In this document: one piece after another, positions 39,209 through 47,740 of the stretch
How the letters are laid out: each line of letters starts with the position of its first letter
Numbering within the stretch: position 1 is the first letter of the stretch
From: Rhodanobacter sp. C03
GTDB taxonomy: Bacteria; Pseudomonadota; Gammaproteobacteria; Xanthomonadales; Rhodanobacteraceae
DNA: 64,000 nucleotides
Assembly: GCF_002001175.1 (NCBI RefSeq)
Contig: NZ_MUNT01000006.1
Location: 806,001-870,000 of the forward strand
Direction: 5' to 3'
Translations under genes and position numbers: made by a program
Notes under the pieces: generated by a model
Told to the model about the DNA's origin: nothing
The model's input: the letters and a program-made list of their open reading frames with translations, nothing else
The model's database searches: none

Positions 39209-40159
39209 ATGTTTCGTCGCCACCATTTCGTCGCAGCCACTGCATTGAGTGCCAGCCTGCTGGCATTGTCCGCACTCGCGGACCAGGGCAAACCCACACC
39301 GACGACCCAGGAGTTGCTGGCCAAATCCAGCGCGGCCGAATGGCGCCAGCCTGACCCGAACAATCTGCTGGTGATGCAGCTGGCCAGCGGCCGGGTATTG
39401 ATCGAACTTGCACCAGACTTCACCCCGCTGCATGCCGCGAATATCCGCACCCTGATCAAACAACATTATTTCGACGGGCTGTCGATCGTGCGGGTGCAGG
39501 ACAACTTCGTGACCCAATGGGACGACCCGGCAGGCGACGATGGTGGTGACCCGAAAAAGATACGCTCGCTGGGCCACGCCAAGAACACCTTGCCGCCCGA
39601 GTTCACGCGCCCGATCGATCCGAAACTGCCGTGGACCGCGCTGCCGGATGGCGACGTCTATGCGCCCGAAGTCGGATTCTCCGAAGGTTTCCCGGTCGCA
39701 CGCGATCCGGCCAGCGGACAGGAATGGCTGACCCATTGCTACGGCATGGTCGGTGTGGGCCGCGACAACGGCCCGGAAACCGGCAATGGCAGCGCCTTGT
39801 ATGCGGTGATCGGCCAGGCACCACGCCGGCTGGATCGCAACCTGGCCGTGATCGGTCGCGTGCTGGAAGGCATGCCCCTGCTGTCCGGCCTGCCGCGTGG
39901 CGCCGGCCCGATGGGCTTCTACGCCAAGCCGGAGCAGCGGATCACGATCCAGTCCGTGCGCCTGGCTGGCGATCTGCCCCCCGCACAACGCCCGTCGGTG
40001 GAAGTATTGCGTACGGACAGTGCCACGTTCGCGGACCTGATCGAGACCAAGCGCAACCGCCGCGATGCGTTTTACGCGGTCCCCGCCGGCAAGGTCGATC
40101 TATGCGGCGTCGATGTACCGGAGCGCGCAGCCAAAACCGCCGTGCCGGTTAAACCTTGA
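39209..40159 (+). CDS. Cyclophilin-type peptidyl-prolyl isomerase, exported
   Basis: 316-residue protein with a signal peptide (residues 1-24, cut near LSALA). A cyclophilin domain starts near residue 50: it shows GRVLIELAPDFTPLHAANI, YFDGLSIVRVQDNFVTQWDDP, and later YGMVGVGRDNGPETGNGSALYAVIG. It most likely catalyses proline isomerisation in the periplasm. It is longer than typical PpiA because of a C-terminal extension of about 70 residues. Confidence 0.9.
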   Translation: MFRRHHFVAATALSASLLALSALADQGKPTPTTQELLAKSSAAEWRQPDPNNLLVMQLASGRVLIELAPDFTPLHAANIRTLIKQHYFDGLSIVRVQDNFVTQWDDPAGDDGGDPKKIRSLGHAKNTLPPEFTRPIDPKLPWTALPDGDVYAPEVGFSEGFPVARDPASGQEWLTHCYGMVGVGRDNGPETGNGSALYAVIGQAPRRLDRNLAVIGRVLEGMPLLSGLPRGAGPMGFYAKPEQRITIQSVRLAGDLPPAQRPSVEVLRTDSATFADLIETKRNRRDAFYAVPAGKVDLCGVDVPERAAKTAVPVKP

Positions 40160-40220
40160 TCGAGGTCATGTCTGCGGTTGACTCTTCCATGAAAACATTG
40201 TGTTCAGCCCTGTCGGCTAA

Positions 40221-40252
40221 TTTGCAAGCGTATATACCCGTTTGCATGCGTA
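40221..40252. promoter_or_regulatory. Direct repeats in front of the PmtA-like gene
   Basis: TTTGCAAGCGTA at 40221-40232 and TTTGCATGCGTA at 40241-40252 differ at one base and start exactly 20 nt apart (two helical turns). They end 28 nt before the GTG start. The spacing on the same DNA face suggests a regulator or a promoter-overlapping operator. No protein partner can be named. Confidence 0.35.
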
Positions 40253-40279
40253 CCCATCACCCTCGGAAATTTTGATGCC

Positions 40280-40867
40280 GTGAGCGATACCCTGACCTTT
40301 TTGCGAGCATGGCTGCGTGCCCCACGCAGCATTGGCGCGCTGCTGCCGTCAGGACCCTCGCTGGCACGGCTGATGACGACGCACGTCAACCATCTCGATG
40401 GCCCAGTGATCGAACTGGGCCCGGGTACCGGGGTGTTCACCCGCGCGCTGGTAGCGCGTGGCGTACCGACCCATCGGCTGGCACTGATCGAAGCCGACCC
40501 GATCTTCGCGAACGCCCTGGCGCAGCGCTATCCGGGTGCGCATGTCCTGAGCATGGACGCTGCGCAGCTGGGCGAAGCACTTCCACTGTTCGGCGAGGAG
40601 CGCGCCAGCGCGGTGATCAGCGGATTGCCCTTGCTGTCGATGCCGGCAAGCCAGGTCGCAGCGATCATCCAGGGCGTGTTCGAGCAGCAATTGCACGCCG
40701 ATGGGGCGTTCTACCAGTTCACCTATGGCCCGCGCTGCCCGTTGCCGCGTCGCCTGCTGCAACGGCTGGACCTCGAAGCGGTGCGCATCGGCAGCGTGTT
40801 GTTCAATCTGCCGCCCGCCGCGGTGTATCGCATTGGTCGACGCCAGCGCAACCGCGTCGCCGCGTAA
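40280..40867 (+). CDS. PmtA-like phospholipid N-methyltransferase
   Basis: 195-residue class I SAM methyltransferase. The N-terminal FLRAWLRAPRSIGALLPSGPSLARLM segment and the SAM motif VIELGPGTGVFTRAL resemble the Sinorhizobium/Rhodobacter PmtA family that methylates phosphatidylethanolamine. SGLPLLSMP is the catalytic-region motif. The GTG start at 40280 gives the family N-terminus. Related rRNA adenine methyltransferase-like proteins share the fold, so the lipid substrate is a likely but not certain call. Confidence 0.78.
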   Translation: MSDTLTFLRAWLRAPRSIGALLPSGPSLARLMTTHVNHLDGPVIELGPGTGVFTRALVARGVPTHRLALIEADPIFANALAQRYPGAHVLSMDAAQLGEALPLFGEERASAVISGLPLLSMPASQVAAIIQGVFEQQLHADGAFYQFTYGPRCPLPRRLLQRLDLEAVRIGSVLFNLPPAAVYRIGRRQRNRVAA

Positions 40868-40989
40868 AGCGCTTGCGCATGAATCCCTGCTGAGTCTTTC
40901 GCGGGCTTCCATACATAACCTTGCCATTGGCTGCGCTATCAGTACAGGCCAGAGCTCGCTGTTGCAGGGCGTCGTGCGGGAAGCCACCG

Positions 40990-43146
40990 ATGAAACGCAG
41001 CCGCAAGGTATTGAGCTGGATCGTGGGTGCACTGCTGGTATTGGTCGTCGTCATGGTGGTCGTCATCGCCACCTTCGACTGGAACCGGCTCAAGCCCTAC
41101 CTCAACGAAAAAGTCAGCCAGGCCATCGGCCGCCCGTTCGCGATCCATGGCGATCTGAGCGTGGCGTGGCAGCGCGAACCGGCCGAGGGCGGACTGGCTG
41201 CACTGGTGCCATGGCCCGAATTCACCGCGCGCGATATCCAGATTGCGAATCCGTCCTGGGCAAATCAGCCGCAGTTCGCGCATCTGGATGGCTTGCGCTT
41301 TCGCCTGTCACCACTGGGGCTGCTCGCCCATCGCATCAGCATTCCGTCGCTGCAACTGGTGCAGCCGAGCATCGATCTCGAACGCAACAAGCAGGGACAG
41401 GCCACTTGGGACTTCAGCTTGCCGCAGAGCAGTGCGCCGTCGGCGTGGGCGCTCGACCTTGGTGCGATCGGTTTTGATCGTGGCCAAATCACACTGGACG
41501 ATGCCGCCGGCCGGATAAAACTCCAGCTCAGCGTCGAGCCATTGCAGCAGGCGATCCCCTATGACCAGATCGTGATGCAGGAATCGGCCGATGCGCGTGC
41601 GCAAGCCGGCAAGACGGCGGGCACGGCTGCAGGCAAGGCAGTGGCCAATGCCGGAAATAACGATACGGACAGCGAAAGCCATGTCGCCAGCAAGACCAGT
41701 TACCAGTTCGCGTGGAAGGCTGATGGCACGTATCAGGGTGTGCCGGCCAGCGGCAGCGGCCGGATCGGGGCAGTGCTGGCCTTGCAGCAGAACAGCCAAC
41801 CGTTCCCGCTGCAGGCCCGGTTGCACATCGGCGACAGCCATATCGCCCTGGTCGGCACGCTGACCGATCCGACGCATCTGGCGGCACTTGATCTCAAACT
41901 GTGGTTCGCCGGCTCCAGCATGGCCAAGCTGTATCCGATCATCGGCGTCACGTTGCCGGACACACCGCCGTATGCCACCGAGGGCCGTCTCAAGGCCGAA
42001 TTACACCGCAATGGCAGCCATTTCAGCTATCAACACTTCCGTGGCCGTGTCGGCGGCAGCGACCTCGCTGGCGATCTCGATTACACCACGGGCGGCGCGC
42101 GGCCGAAGTTGAGCGGTACGGTGAAATCGCAGCTGCTGCAATTTGCCGATCTCGCGCCACTGATCGGAGCCGACTCCAACACCGAAAAACAGCAACGCGG
42201 CGACGCCACCGCGCAGCCTGCCGACAAGGTACTGCCGGTCGAACCCTTCCGCACCGATCGCTGGCAGGCGATGGATGCGGACGTGCAATTCAGCGCTGCG
42301 CGCATCGTGCACGGGCCAAGTCTGCCGATCGAGTCCTTGAGTACCCATCTGATCATGAGCAATGGTCAGCTGCAGCTGGATCCGCTGAACTTCGGGCTGG
42401 CCGGTGGCAGCATCAGCAGTCATATCCGTCTTGACGGCAGCAGATCGCCGATGCAGGGCACGCTGAAACTCAACGCGCGTCATCTCAAGCTCAAGCAACT
42501 ATTTCCGGAATTCGCGCCGATGCAGACCAGCTTCGGCGAGATCAATGGCGACGCCGATCTCGGTGTGCGTGGCAACTCGGTGGCCGCCCTGCTGGCCCAT
42601 GCCAATGGTGAGTTGAAGTTGCTGATGAACGATGGCGCAATCAGCAAGACGCTGCTGGAAACCGCGGGCCTCAACGTCGGCAACATCATCATCGGCAAAC
42701 TGTTCGGCGACAAGACGGTGAAGATCAATTGCGCCGCTTCGGATCTGGTCGTCACCGACGGCCTGTTCGATGCACGGCTGTTCGTGTTCGATACGGAAGA
42801 TGCCACCATCAACGTCAGTGGCACGGCAAACATGGCCAGCGAACAGCTCAACCTCGACGTCACGCCCCACACCAAGGGTTTTCGCATCTTCTCGCTGCGC
42901 TCGCCGCTGTACGTCAAGGGCACATTCAAGAATCCCGACGTCGGAGTGCAGAAAGGTCCGTTGCTGATCCGCGGCGCTGGCGCCGTTGCACTCGGTGTAT
43001 TCGCCGCTCCGGCCGCTGTCTTGCTCGCCCTCGTCGCACCCAGTCACGACACCGGCAATGACAACACCTGTCGCATCGTGCTGCAGCAGCTGCACAGCTC
43101 GGGCCGGATGATGCCGTCGAACAAGGCAGCTGCAGGCAGCAGGTAG
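40990..43146 (+). CDS. AsmA family protein
   Basis: 718-residue AsmA/TamB-like protein of the envelope. An N-terminal anchor helix lies near residues 8-28, followed by the AsmA motif FDWNRLKPYLNEKVSQAIGRPF. A long beta-rich repeat domain follows. The C-terminal AsmA_2 block includes the DLGVRGNSVAALLAHANGEL and LRSPLYVKGTFKNPDVG segments. AsmA proteins are implicated in lipid transfer and outer-membrane assembly. Located downstream of the PmtA-like gene, which also touches lipids. Confidence 0.9.
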   Translation: MKRSRKVLSWIVGALLVLVVVMVVVIATFDWNRLKPYLNEKVSQAIGRPFAIHGDLSVAWQREPAEGGLAALVPWPEFTARDIQIANPSWANQPQFAHLDGLRFRLSPLGLLAHRISIPSLQLVQPSIDLERNKQGQATWDFSLPQSSAPSAWALDLGAIGFDRGQITLDDAAGRIKLQLSVEPLQQAIPYDQIVMQESADARAQAGKTAGTAAGKAVANAGNNDTDSESHVASKTSYQFAWKADGTYQGVPASGSGRIGAVLALQQNSQPFPLQARLHIGDSHIALVGTLTDPTHLAALDLKLWFAGSSMAKLYPIIGVTLPDTPPYATEGRLKAELHRNGSHFSYQHFRGRVGGSDLAGDLDYTTGGARPKLSGTVKSQLLQFADLAPLIGADSNTEKQQRGDATAQPADKVLPVEPFRTDRWQAMDADVQFSAARIVHGPSLPIESLSTHLIMSNGQLQLDPLNFGLAGGSISSHIRLDGSRSPMQGTLKLNARHLKLKQLFPEFAPMQTSFGEINGDADLGVRGNSVAALLAHANGELKLLMNDGAISKTLLETAGLNVGNIIIGKLFGDKTVKINCAASDLVVTDGLFDARLFVFDTEDATINVSGTANMASEQLNLDVTPHTKGFRIFSLRSPLYVKGTFKNPDVGVQKGPLLIRGAGAVALGVFAAPAAVLLALVAPSHDTGNDNTCRIVLQQLHSSGRMMPSNKAAAGSR

Positions 43147-43214
43147 CCGCATCGAAGTGCACTGCGCATGGATGCCAGCGCTAGAATGCGGGTACTCCAT
43201 CGCGTGAAATCCCC

Positions 43215-44144
43215 ATGCAACCCGTCAACCAGGCCCGTCTGCAGATTCACTTCTGCGTATTGCTGTGGGGCTTCACCGCGATCCTCGGAAAGCTGATCAC
43301 GTTGCCGGCCTTACCGCTGGTGTGGTGGCGCATGCTGCTGGTAGTTGCTGCGCTACTGCTGATGCCGAAGGTCTGGCGAGGTCTGCGCGCGATGCCGGCC
43401 CGACTGATCTGGGCGTACGCCGGCATCGGCGTGCTGGTGTCGCTGCACTGGCTGAGTTTCTATGCGGCGATAAAGCTGTCGAACGCCTCGGTCGGCGCCA
43501 CCTGCATCGCGCTGGGGCCGGTGTTCCTCGCCTTCATCGAGCCGTGGATCGCCAAGCGCAGGTTCGATCCGCGCGAGCTGATGATCGGCGTGGCCGTGGT
43601 GCCGGGTGTGATGATGGTGGTCGGCGGCGTGCCACATGGCATGCGGCTGGGCATCGCGGTCGGTGTGCTGTCGGCGCTGTTCGTGGCACTGTTCGGCTCG
43701 CTCAACAAGCGGCTGGTCGAGCACGGCGATCCGCTCACGGTGACCTGCATCGAGTTGGGCACCGGCACGCTCTTCCTCACTGCGCTGGCACCACTCCTGC
43801 CGCATACCGGGCCGGCCTTCGTGCTGCCGAATCTGCATGATGCGCTGCTGCTATTGGCGCTGTCATTCGGCTGCACCTTGCTGCCATTCACGCTGGCGCT
43901 GGTGGCGCTGCGCCACATGAGCGCTTTCGGTACGCAGATGGTGACGAACCTGGAGCCGGTCTATGCAATCGTGCTGGCGATCGTGCTGCTGGGGGAACAG
44001 CACGAACTGGACCGCTGGTTCTACGCCGGTGTGGCGGTAATCCTCGCGGCAGTATTCGTGCATCCGCTGCTGAATCGTCGGCAGCGCGGCACCAAGCAGC
44101 CCGAATTGCTCGGCACCACCGAAAGCCACAGCATCGTCGACTGA
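43215..44144 (+). CDS. EamA/DMT superfamily permease
   Basis: 309-residue ten-helix transporter with two EamA repeats. The N-terminal repeat holds LWGFTAILGKLITLPALPLVWWRMLLV, with a central loop around WIAKRRFDPREL. The C-terminal repeat contains LRHMSAFGTQMVTNLEPVYAI and LLGEQHELDRW. It exports small metabolites or amino acids in most characterised members; its substrate is not determined. Confidence 0.9.
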   Translation: MQPVNQARLQIHFCVLLWGFTAILGKLITLPALPLVWWRMLLVVAALLLMPKVWRGLRAMPARLIWAYAGIGVLVSLHWLSFYAAIKLSNASVGATCIALGPVFLAFIEPWIAKRRFDPRELMIGVAVVPGVMMVVGGVPHGMRLGIAVGVLSALFVALFGSLNKRLVEHGDPLTVTCIELGTGTLFLTALAPLLPHTGPAFVLPNLHDALLLLALSFGCTLLPFTLALVALRHMSAFGTQMVTNLEPVYAIVLAIVLLGEQHELDRWFYAGVAVILAAVFVHPLLNRRQRGTKQPELLGTTESHSIVD

Positions 44145-44159
44145 CTATTGCCGGATGAC

Positions 44160-45056
44160 TCACACGCCGGCGAGTCGTTCGCGCAGATGGTCGATGAAGC
44201 TGCGCACTTTTGCCGGTGGCTGCCGCCCCGGATAGACCGCGTGGATGCCGCCTTCGGGCAACCGATACTGCGCCAGCAACACCACCAGCCGGCCGGCGCG
44301 GATGTCTTCTTCGGCCAGGTAATCCGGCAGCACTGCCACGCCGGCACCGGCCAGCACCATCGCATGCACCGCCGCCGCGTTGTTGGCCTGGGCCACCGGC
44401 TTCATGCGCACCGTGCGCCGGCTGCCACCACTGCTGACGAAGGTCCAGCGCAACGGCGTCGCAAGCACCGACATCGCGATCCAGCCATGCATCGCCAATT
44501 GCTCCGGACGACGCGGCGTACCGTGGGCGGCCAGATACGCCGGTGTGGCCACCACCATCTGACGGAAACTGCCCAGACGCAGTGCATGCAGACTGGAATC
44601 ACGCAGCCAGCCTACGCGTATCGCCAGATCGAAGCGCTCGGCAATCAGGTCGTTGATCCGGTCGCCGATCACCAGATCGACCTGCACTTGCGGATGCAGC
44701 TGGCAGAAACTCGCCAGTGCCGGTGCCACTACGGCCATGCCATAGTCGGTCGAAGTGGTGAGGCGCAAGGTCCCGCTGGGTGTATCGCGATTGCCGCCTA
44801 CCCGCGCAATCGCCGCCTCGGCATCGGCAAGCAGGCGCACGCAATCGGCGTGGAAGAGCGTGCCGGCCTCGGTCAACGACATGCGCCGTGTACTGCGCAG
44901 CAGCAGTGTGGTGCCCAGCTCCTGTTCCAGCCTGGCAAGATGCTGGCTGACCATCGCCTTGGTCAGCCCCAGCTGCTCGGCTGCCGCGGTGAACGAGCCG
45001 GCACGCACCAGCGCCACGAACACTGCCAGCCGGTTGAGATTGACTTCATTCGCCAC
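44160..45056 (-). CDS. LysR family transcriptional regulator
   Basis: 298-residue LysR regulator. The N-terminal winged helix is typical (MANEVNLNRLAVFVALVRAGSFTAAAEQLGLTKAMVSQHLARLEQELG), with a C-terminal effector domain of the CrgA type. It is divergent from an NmrA-like reductase gene (131-nt gap), the standard arrangement of a LysR regulator with its target. Confidence 0.93.
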   Translation of the reverse strand: MANEVNLNRLAVFVALVRAGSFTAAAEQLGLTKAMVSQHLARLEQELGTTLLLRSTRRMSLTEAGTLFHADCVRLLADAEAAIARVGGNRDTPSGTLRLTTSTDYGMAVVAPALASFCQLHPQVQVDLVIGDRINDLIAERFDLAIRVGWLRDSSLHALRLGSFRQMVVATPAYLAAHGTPRRPEQLAMHGWIAMSVLATPLRWTFVSSGGSRRTVRMKPVAQANNAAAVHAMVLAGAGVAVLPDYLAEEDIRAGRLVVLLAQYRLPEGGIHAVYPGRQPPAKVRSFIDHLRERLAGV

Positions 45057-45072
45057 AGGCTCACCGCTGTCA

Positions 45073-45088
45073 ACTATAAGTTTACAGT
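45073..45088. promoter_or_regulatory. Candidate LysR box between lysR and the NmrA gene
   Basis: ACTATAAG followed by TTTACAGT forms an imperfect 16-nt inverted repeat (6 of 8 positions pair). It lies 17 nt before the LysR start, in the divergent region. A second short stem, GGTTT/AAACC, lies at about 45104-45118. LysR regulators bind such dyads. Confidence 0.45.
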
Positions 45089-45187
45089 GAATTATGCATT
45101 GGATGGTTTATCAAACCAATCGTGACGCGCATGCTTTGCTCCATCAGCCGCCGACTATCCATTGCGCGGCACCTACCGGAGCCACCC

Positions 45188-45829
45188 ATGAAAATCGCAC
45201 TGTTCGGCGCCACCGGCCACCTCGGCCAGGGCATCCTCCATGAAGCACTGTCGCGTGGTTATGACGTCGTCGCCGTGGTGCGCGACCCTAGCCGCCTCGC
45301 CCAGCGCAACGACAGGCTGAAGGTCGTCACCGGTGACGTCGCCCAGCCCGCCAGCTGGCTCGATGCAGTGCGCGGCGTGGATGCGGTGGTCGCCAGCCTG
45401 TCCGCGCGCCGCGACGGCAACCCCGACAGCGTGCCCGCCAATGTCGGCGTGCTGCTGGACAACCTGCCGAAGGCTGGCGTGAAGCGCCTGCTATGGGTCG
45501 GTGGCGCCGGCTCGCTGGAAGTGGCGCCGGGCGTCAAGGTGATCGACGACCCGCATTTCCCCGACGCCTGGAAACCGGAAGCGACCGCACAGGGCAGCGC
45601 ACTTGACGTGTTCCGTGCCAGCAAGGCCGACGTGGACTGGACCTATGTCAGCCCGGCCGCCCTGATCGAGGATGGCGAACGCAGTGGCAAGTACCGTGTC
45701 GGCGGCGACCAGTTGCTGGTCGATGGCAACGGCGTCAGCCGCATCACCGTTCCTGACTACGCGGTCGCGCTGCTCGATCGCATCGAGAAGCACGATGCGT
45801 TGCGCCAGCGCATCACCGTCGCCTACTGA
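45188..45829 (+). CDS. NmrA/SDR-type NAD(P)-binding reductase
   Basis: 213-residue single-domain Rossmann protein. The nucleotide motif is LFGATGHLGQGI near residues 5-16. The pattern VVAVVRDPSRL is typical of NmrA or NAD(P)H-binding proteins, which sense redox or reduce small quinones. Divergent from and likely controlled by the LysR gene. Start ATG 45188 by the family N-terminus. Confidence 0.88.
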   Translation: MKIALFGATGHLGQGILHEALSRGYDVVAVVRDPSRLAQRNDRLKVVTGDVAQPASWLDAVRGVDAVVASLSARRDGNPDSVPANVGVLLDNLPKAGVKRLLWVGGAGSLEVAPGVKVIDDPHFPDAWKPEATAQGSALDVFRASKADVDWTYVSPAALIEDGERSGKYRVGGDQLLVDGNGVSRITVPDYAVALLDRIEKHDALRQRITVAY

Positions 45830-45931
45830 GCGAACCTGCAGGGCACTCGGATAGCTGCGCAGGATCGACGGCACGGCTTCCAGTTCGGCGCTGCTGCTCC
45901 TGTCCGCCAGCAGCGCCGGACTCCTACCGGA

Positions 45932-46150
45932 TCAATGACCGCAGCAGGACGTCCGCAACTGCACCGGCGGGCACGGCACGCTACCGTACGAGCAGAACAC
46001 GCAGCAGTCGCCGGGTTTGGGCCGAAGCAGTTCGCCACACCCGGCGCAGTCGTAAAAGAACTGGCAGGCGTCGGCCGGCATCGTCTCGGTAACCTGGTGG
46101 CCGCAATGCGGACAGGTCAACGTACTCTGCAGGATCATTTCAGTGGCCAT
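45932..46150 (-). CDS. GDCCVxC domain metal-binding protein
   Basis: 72-residue Cys-rich protein carrying the motif KPGDCCVFCSYG plus two CxxC pairs (CPHCG and CAGCG). The family (GDCCVxC domain) is found near mercury and copper resistance genes. It overlaps the end of the cytochrome gene by 11 nt, so it is part of the copper operon. It likely acts as a cytosolic metal chaperone or sink. Function is inferred from motif and place. Confidence 0.85.
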   Translation of the reverse strand: MATEMILQSTLTCPHCGHQVTETMPADACQFFYDCAGCGELLRPKPGDCCVFCSYGSVPCPPVQLRTSCCGH

Positions 46151-46802
46151 GCTGCGTGTCCCCGTCATCGGTGGTGGCATCGCGAGTGGAATCCTTGAAG
46201 GTCGGTTTGGCGGACATCTGCATGCCCTGCATATCCGCCGCACCATGCGCATCAGTCTCGCCGTGCCCGTGGTCTTCGTCCATATCCTCGTCCGGCGGCG
46301 CCCTGGCCACGATGTCCTGGTATTGCGCCGGCGAGAGACCGGGCAGTTTCTGCAGGAACGCCACCATGCTCCAGATGGTGGCGTCGTCGTGGCTGGAGCC
46401 CCATGCCGGCATCGCGCTCATCTTGATACCGTGCTTGATCACCCAGAACGCTTCGCGCGGATCGGAACGAAACTTCGCCAATTCGGGCGGTTGCGGATAC
46501 AGCCCCGGCCGCATTTCGGAGTCGGCCATGCCCGGTGCCAGGTGGCAGCCGGTACACATCGCCGCGTACTGGCCGGCGCCCTTGAGGATCAGCTGCGGGT
46601 CGTCGAGGTTCGGCACCGTGAGGGCCTTTGAGCGCCATTCGATCGAACGCTCGCGCAACGTCTGCATCAACGCATGGACCGGCCGCGTGTGGTGATCGTC
46701 GGCGCCAATGTTGTAGATGCCGGAGTAGACGAACGCGCCGACTCCAACGACGCCGATGACAACCAGCGCCACCGTGGTCGTGATGATGGTGAAGTGTTTC
46801 AT
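46140..46802 (-). CDS. Cytochrome c family protein in the copper operon
   Basis: 220-residue protein with an N-terminal anchor or signal helix (residues 7-27). One heme c motif CTGCH lies at 83-87, and Met in KMSAMPAWG is a likely sixth ligand. The C-terminal 50 residues are rich in His/Asp/Met (DEDHGHGE, MQGMQM, DTQHGH), a likely copper-binding tail. It follows copB (8 nt gap) and may accept electrons from CopA or buffer copper in the periplasm. It may correspond to copM of the Xanthomonas copper clusters; that link is by position only. Confidence 0.85.
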   Translation of the reverse strand: MKHFTIITTTVALVVIGVVGVGAFVYSGIYNIGADDHHTRPVHALMQTLRERSIEWRSKALTVPNLDDPQLILKGAGQYAAMCTGCHLAPGMADSEMRPGLYPQPPELAKFRSDPREAFWVIKHGIKMSAMPAWGSSHDDATIWSMVAFLQKLPGLSPAQYQDIVARAPPDEDMDEDHGHGETDAHGAADMQGMQMSAKPTFKDSTRDATTDDGDTQHGH

Positions 46803-46810
46803 GGCTGTCC

Positions 46811-47740
46811 TCAGAACCAGATATGCACGCCGGCAACGAATTGCCGATCCATCGACGGCTGGCCATCCAGCCGTGCGTAATCAGCGGTCACGCCATAGCG
46901 ATGGATCCACACGATGCCGATGTAGGGCGCAAACTGCCGACTGACTTCGTAGCGCAGGCGAAGGCCCAGCTGGGTATTGGAGAGGCCGCTGCCGATATGG
47001 CTGGCTGGATCGTCGCTGCCGTAGAGATTGAGTTCGAACTCCGGCTGCAGGATTAGCCACTGCGTGAACAGCAACTCGTACTCCGCGCGGAAGCGTGCGG
47101 CAGTACGGCCTGATGGCCCAAGGTAGCCTGTCGCTTCCAGCTCGAACCAGTACGGCGCCAGCCCCTGGATGCCGAATGCGGCCCACGAGCGATGCGGACC
47201 TTCGCCCACGTCCTGTCGTACGCCGAGCTGGGTGTTCCAAAACGCAGCGACGGCATGGCTCCACAACGCCTCGACCTGGCCCTCTTCGATGCGGCCATGA
47301 TCGGCATCGCCCTCACTGCGCAGCCACAGCTTGTCGCTGTCGTTGCCATACCAGCCTTCCATATCCCACGCGTTGCCGGTGGCATAACGGCCGTCGGTGA
47401 GCTCGAGCTGATCGATCTTCAGCATGCCCAGCGGCTGACTGTCGCTCATGTCCATGCCTGGCATGCTGCTCTGGCCGATGCCATTGGAATAGTCCGGACT
47501 GCGCGTGTTCGTCGTGGTCGTGGCGCTGTTAGCCATGGTCGACATCGAGTCGTGACTCGCTTCCGGCTTCACGTCATGGTCCACGCCCGGCATAGCCGAG
47601 GAATCCATCTGCATCGGCGGAGCCGCCGGCGTGTCCGCACTTTGCGCCGCAGCGAGCAGCGGCCATGCGAGCAGCATGCAAGCAAACAGCATGCGACGAC
47701 GCCAGCGAGTAGCGGTGGATATCTTCCTGCGCATGCTCAT
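46811..47740 (-). CDS. copB: Outer-membrane copper resistance protein B
   Basis: 309-residue CopB. It has a signal peptide (near residues 15-33), a Met/His-rich N-terminal part, and the outer-membrane domain. Family motifs are VEALWSHAVAAFWNTQLGVRQD, PYWFELEATGYLG, YELLFTQWLILQPEFE and the C-terminal YVGIVWIHRYG-like block. It overlaps copA by ATGA, so the two are translationally coupled. It likely binds copper in the periplasm or outer membrane. Confidence 0.94.
   Translation of the reverse strand: MSMRRKISTATRWRRRMLFACMLLAWPLLAAAQSADTPAAPPMQMDSSAMPGVDHDVKPEASHDSMSTMANSATTTTNTRSPDYSNGIGQSSMPGMDMSDSQPLGMLKIDQLELTDGRYATGNAWDMEGWYGNDSDKLWLRSEGDADHGRIEEGQVEALWSHAVAAFWNTQLGVRQDVGEGPHRSWAAFGIQGLAPYWFELEATGYLGPSGRTAARFRAEYELLFTQWLILQPEFELNLYGSDDPASHIGSGLSNTQLGLRLRYEVSRQFAPYIGIVWIHRYGVTADYARLDGQPSMDRQFVAGVHIWF

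Noticed and set aside
45830..45931. Possible gene fragment between the NmrA gene and the GDCCVxC gene.
   Set aside because: About 100 nt between convergent genes; the short open frames there have no recognisable motif.
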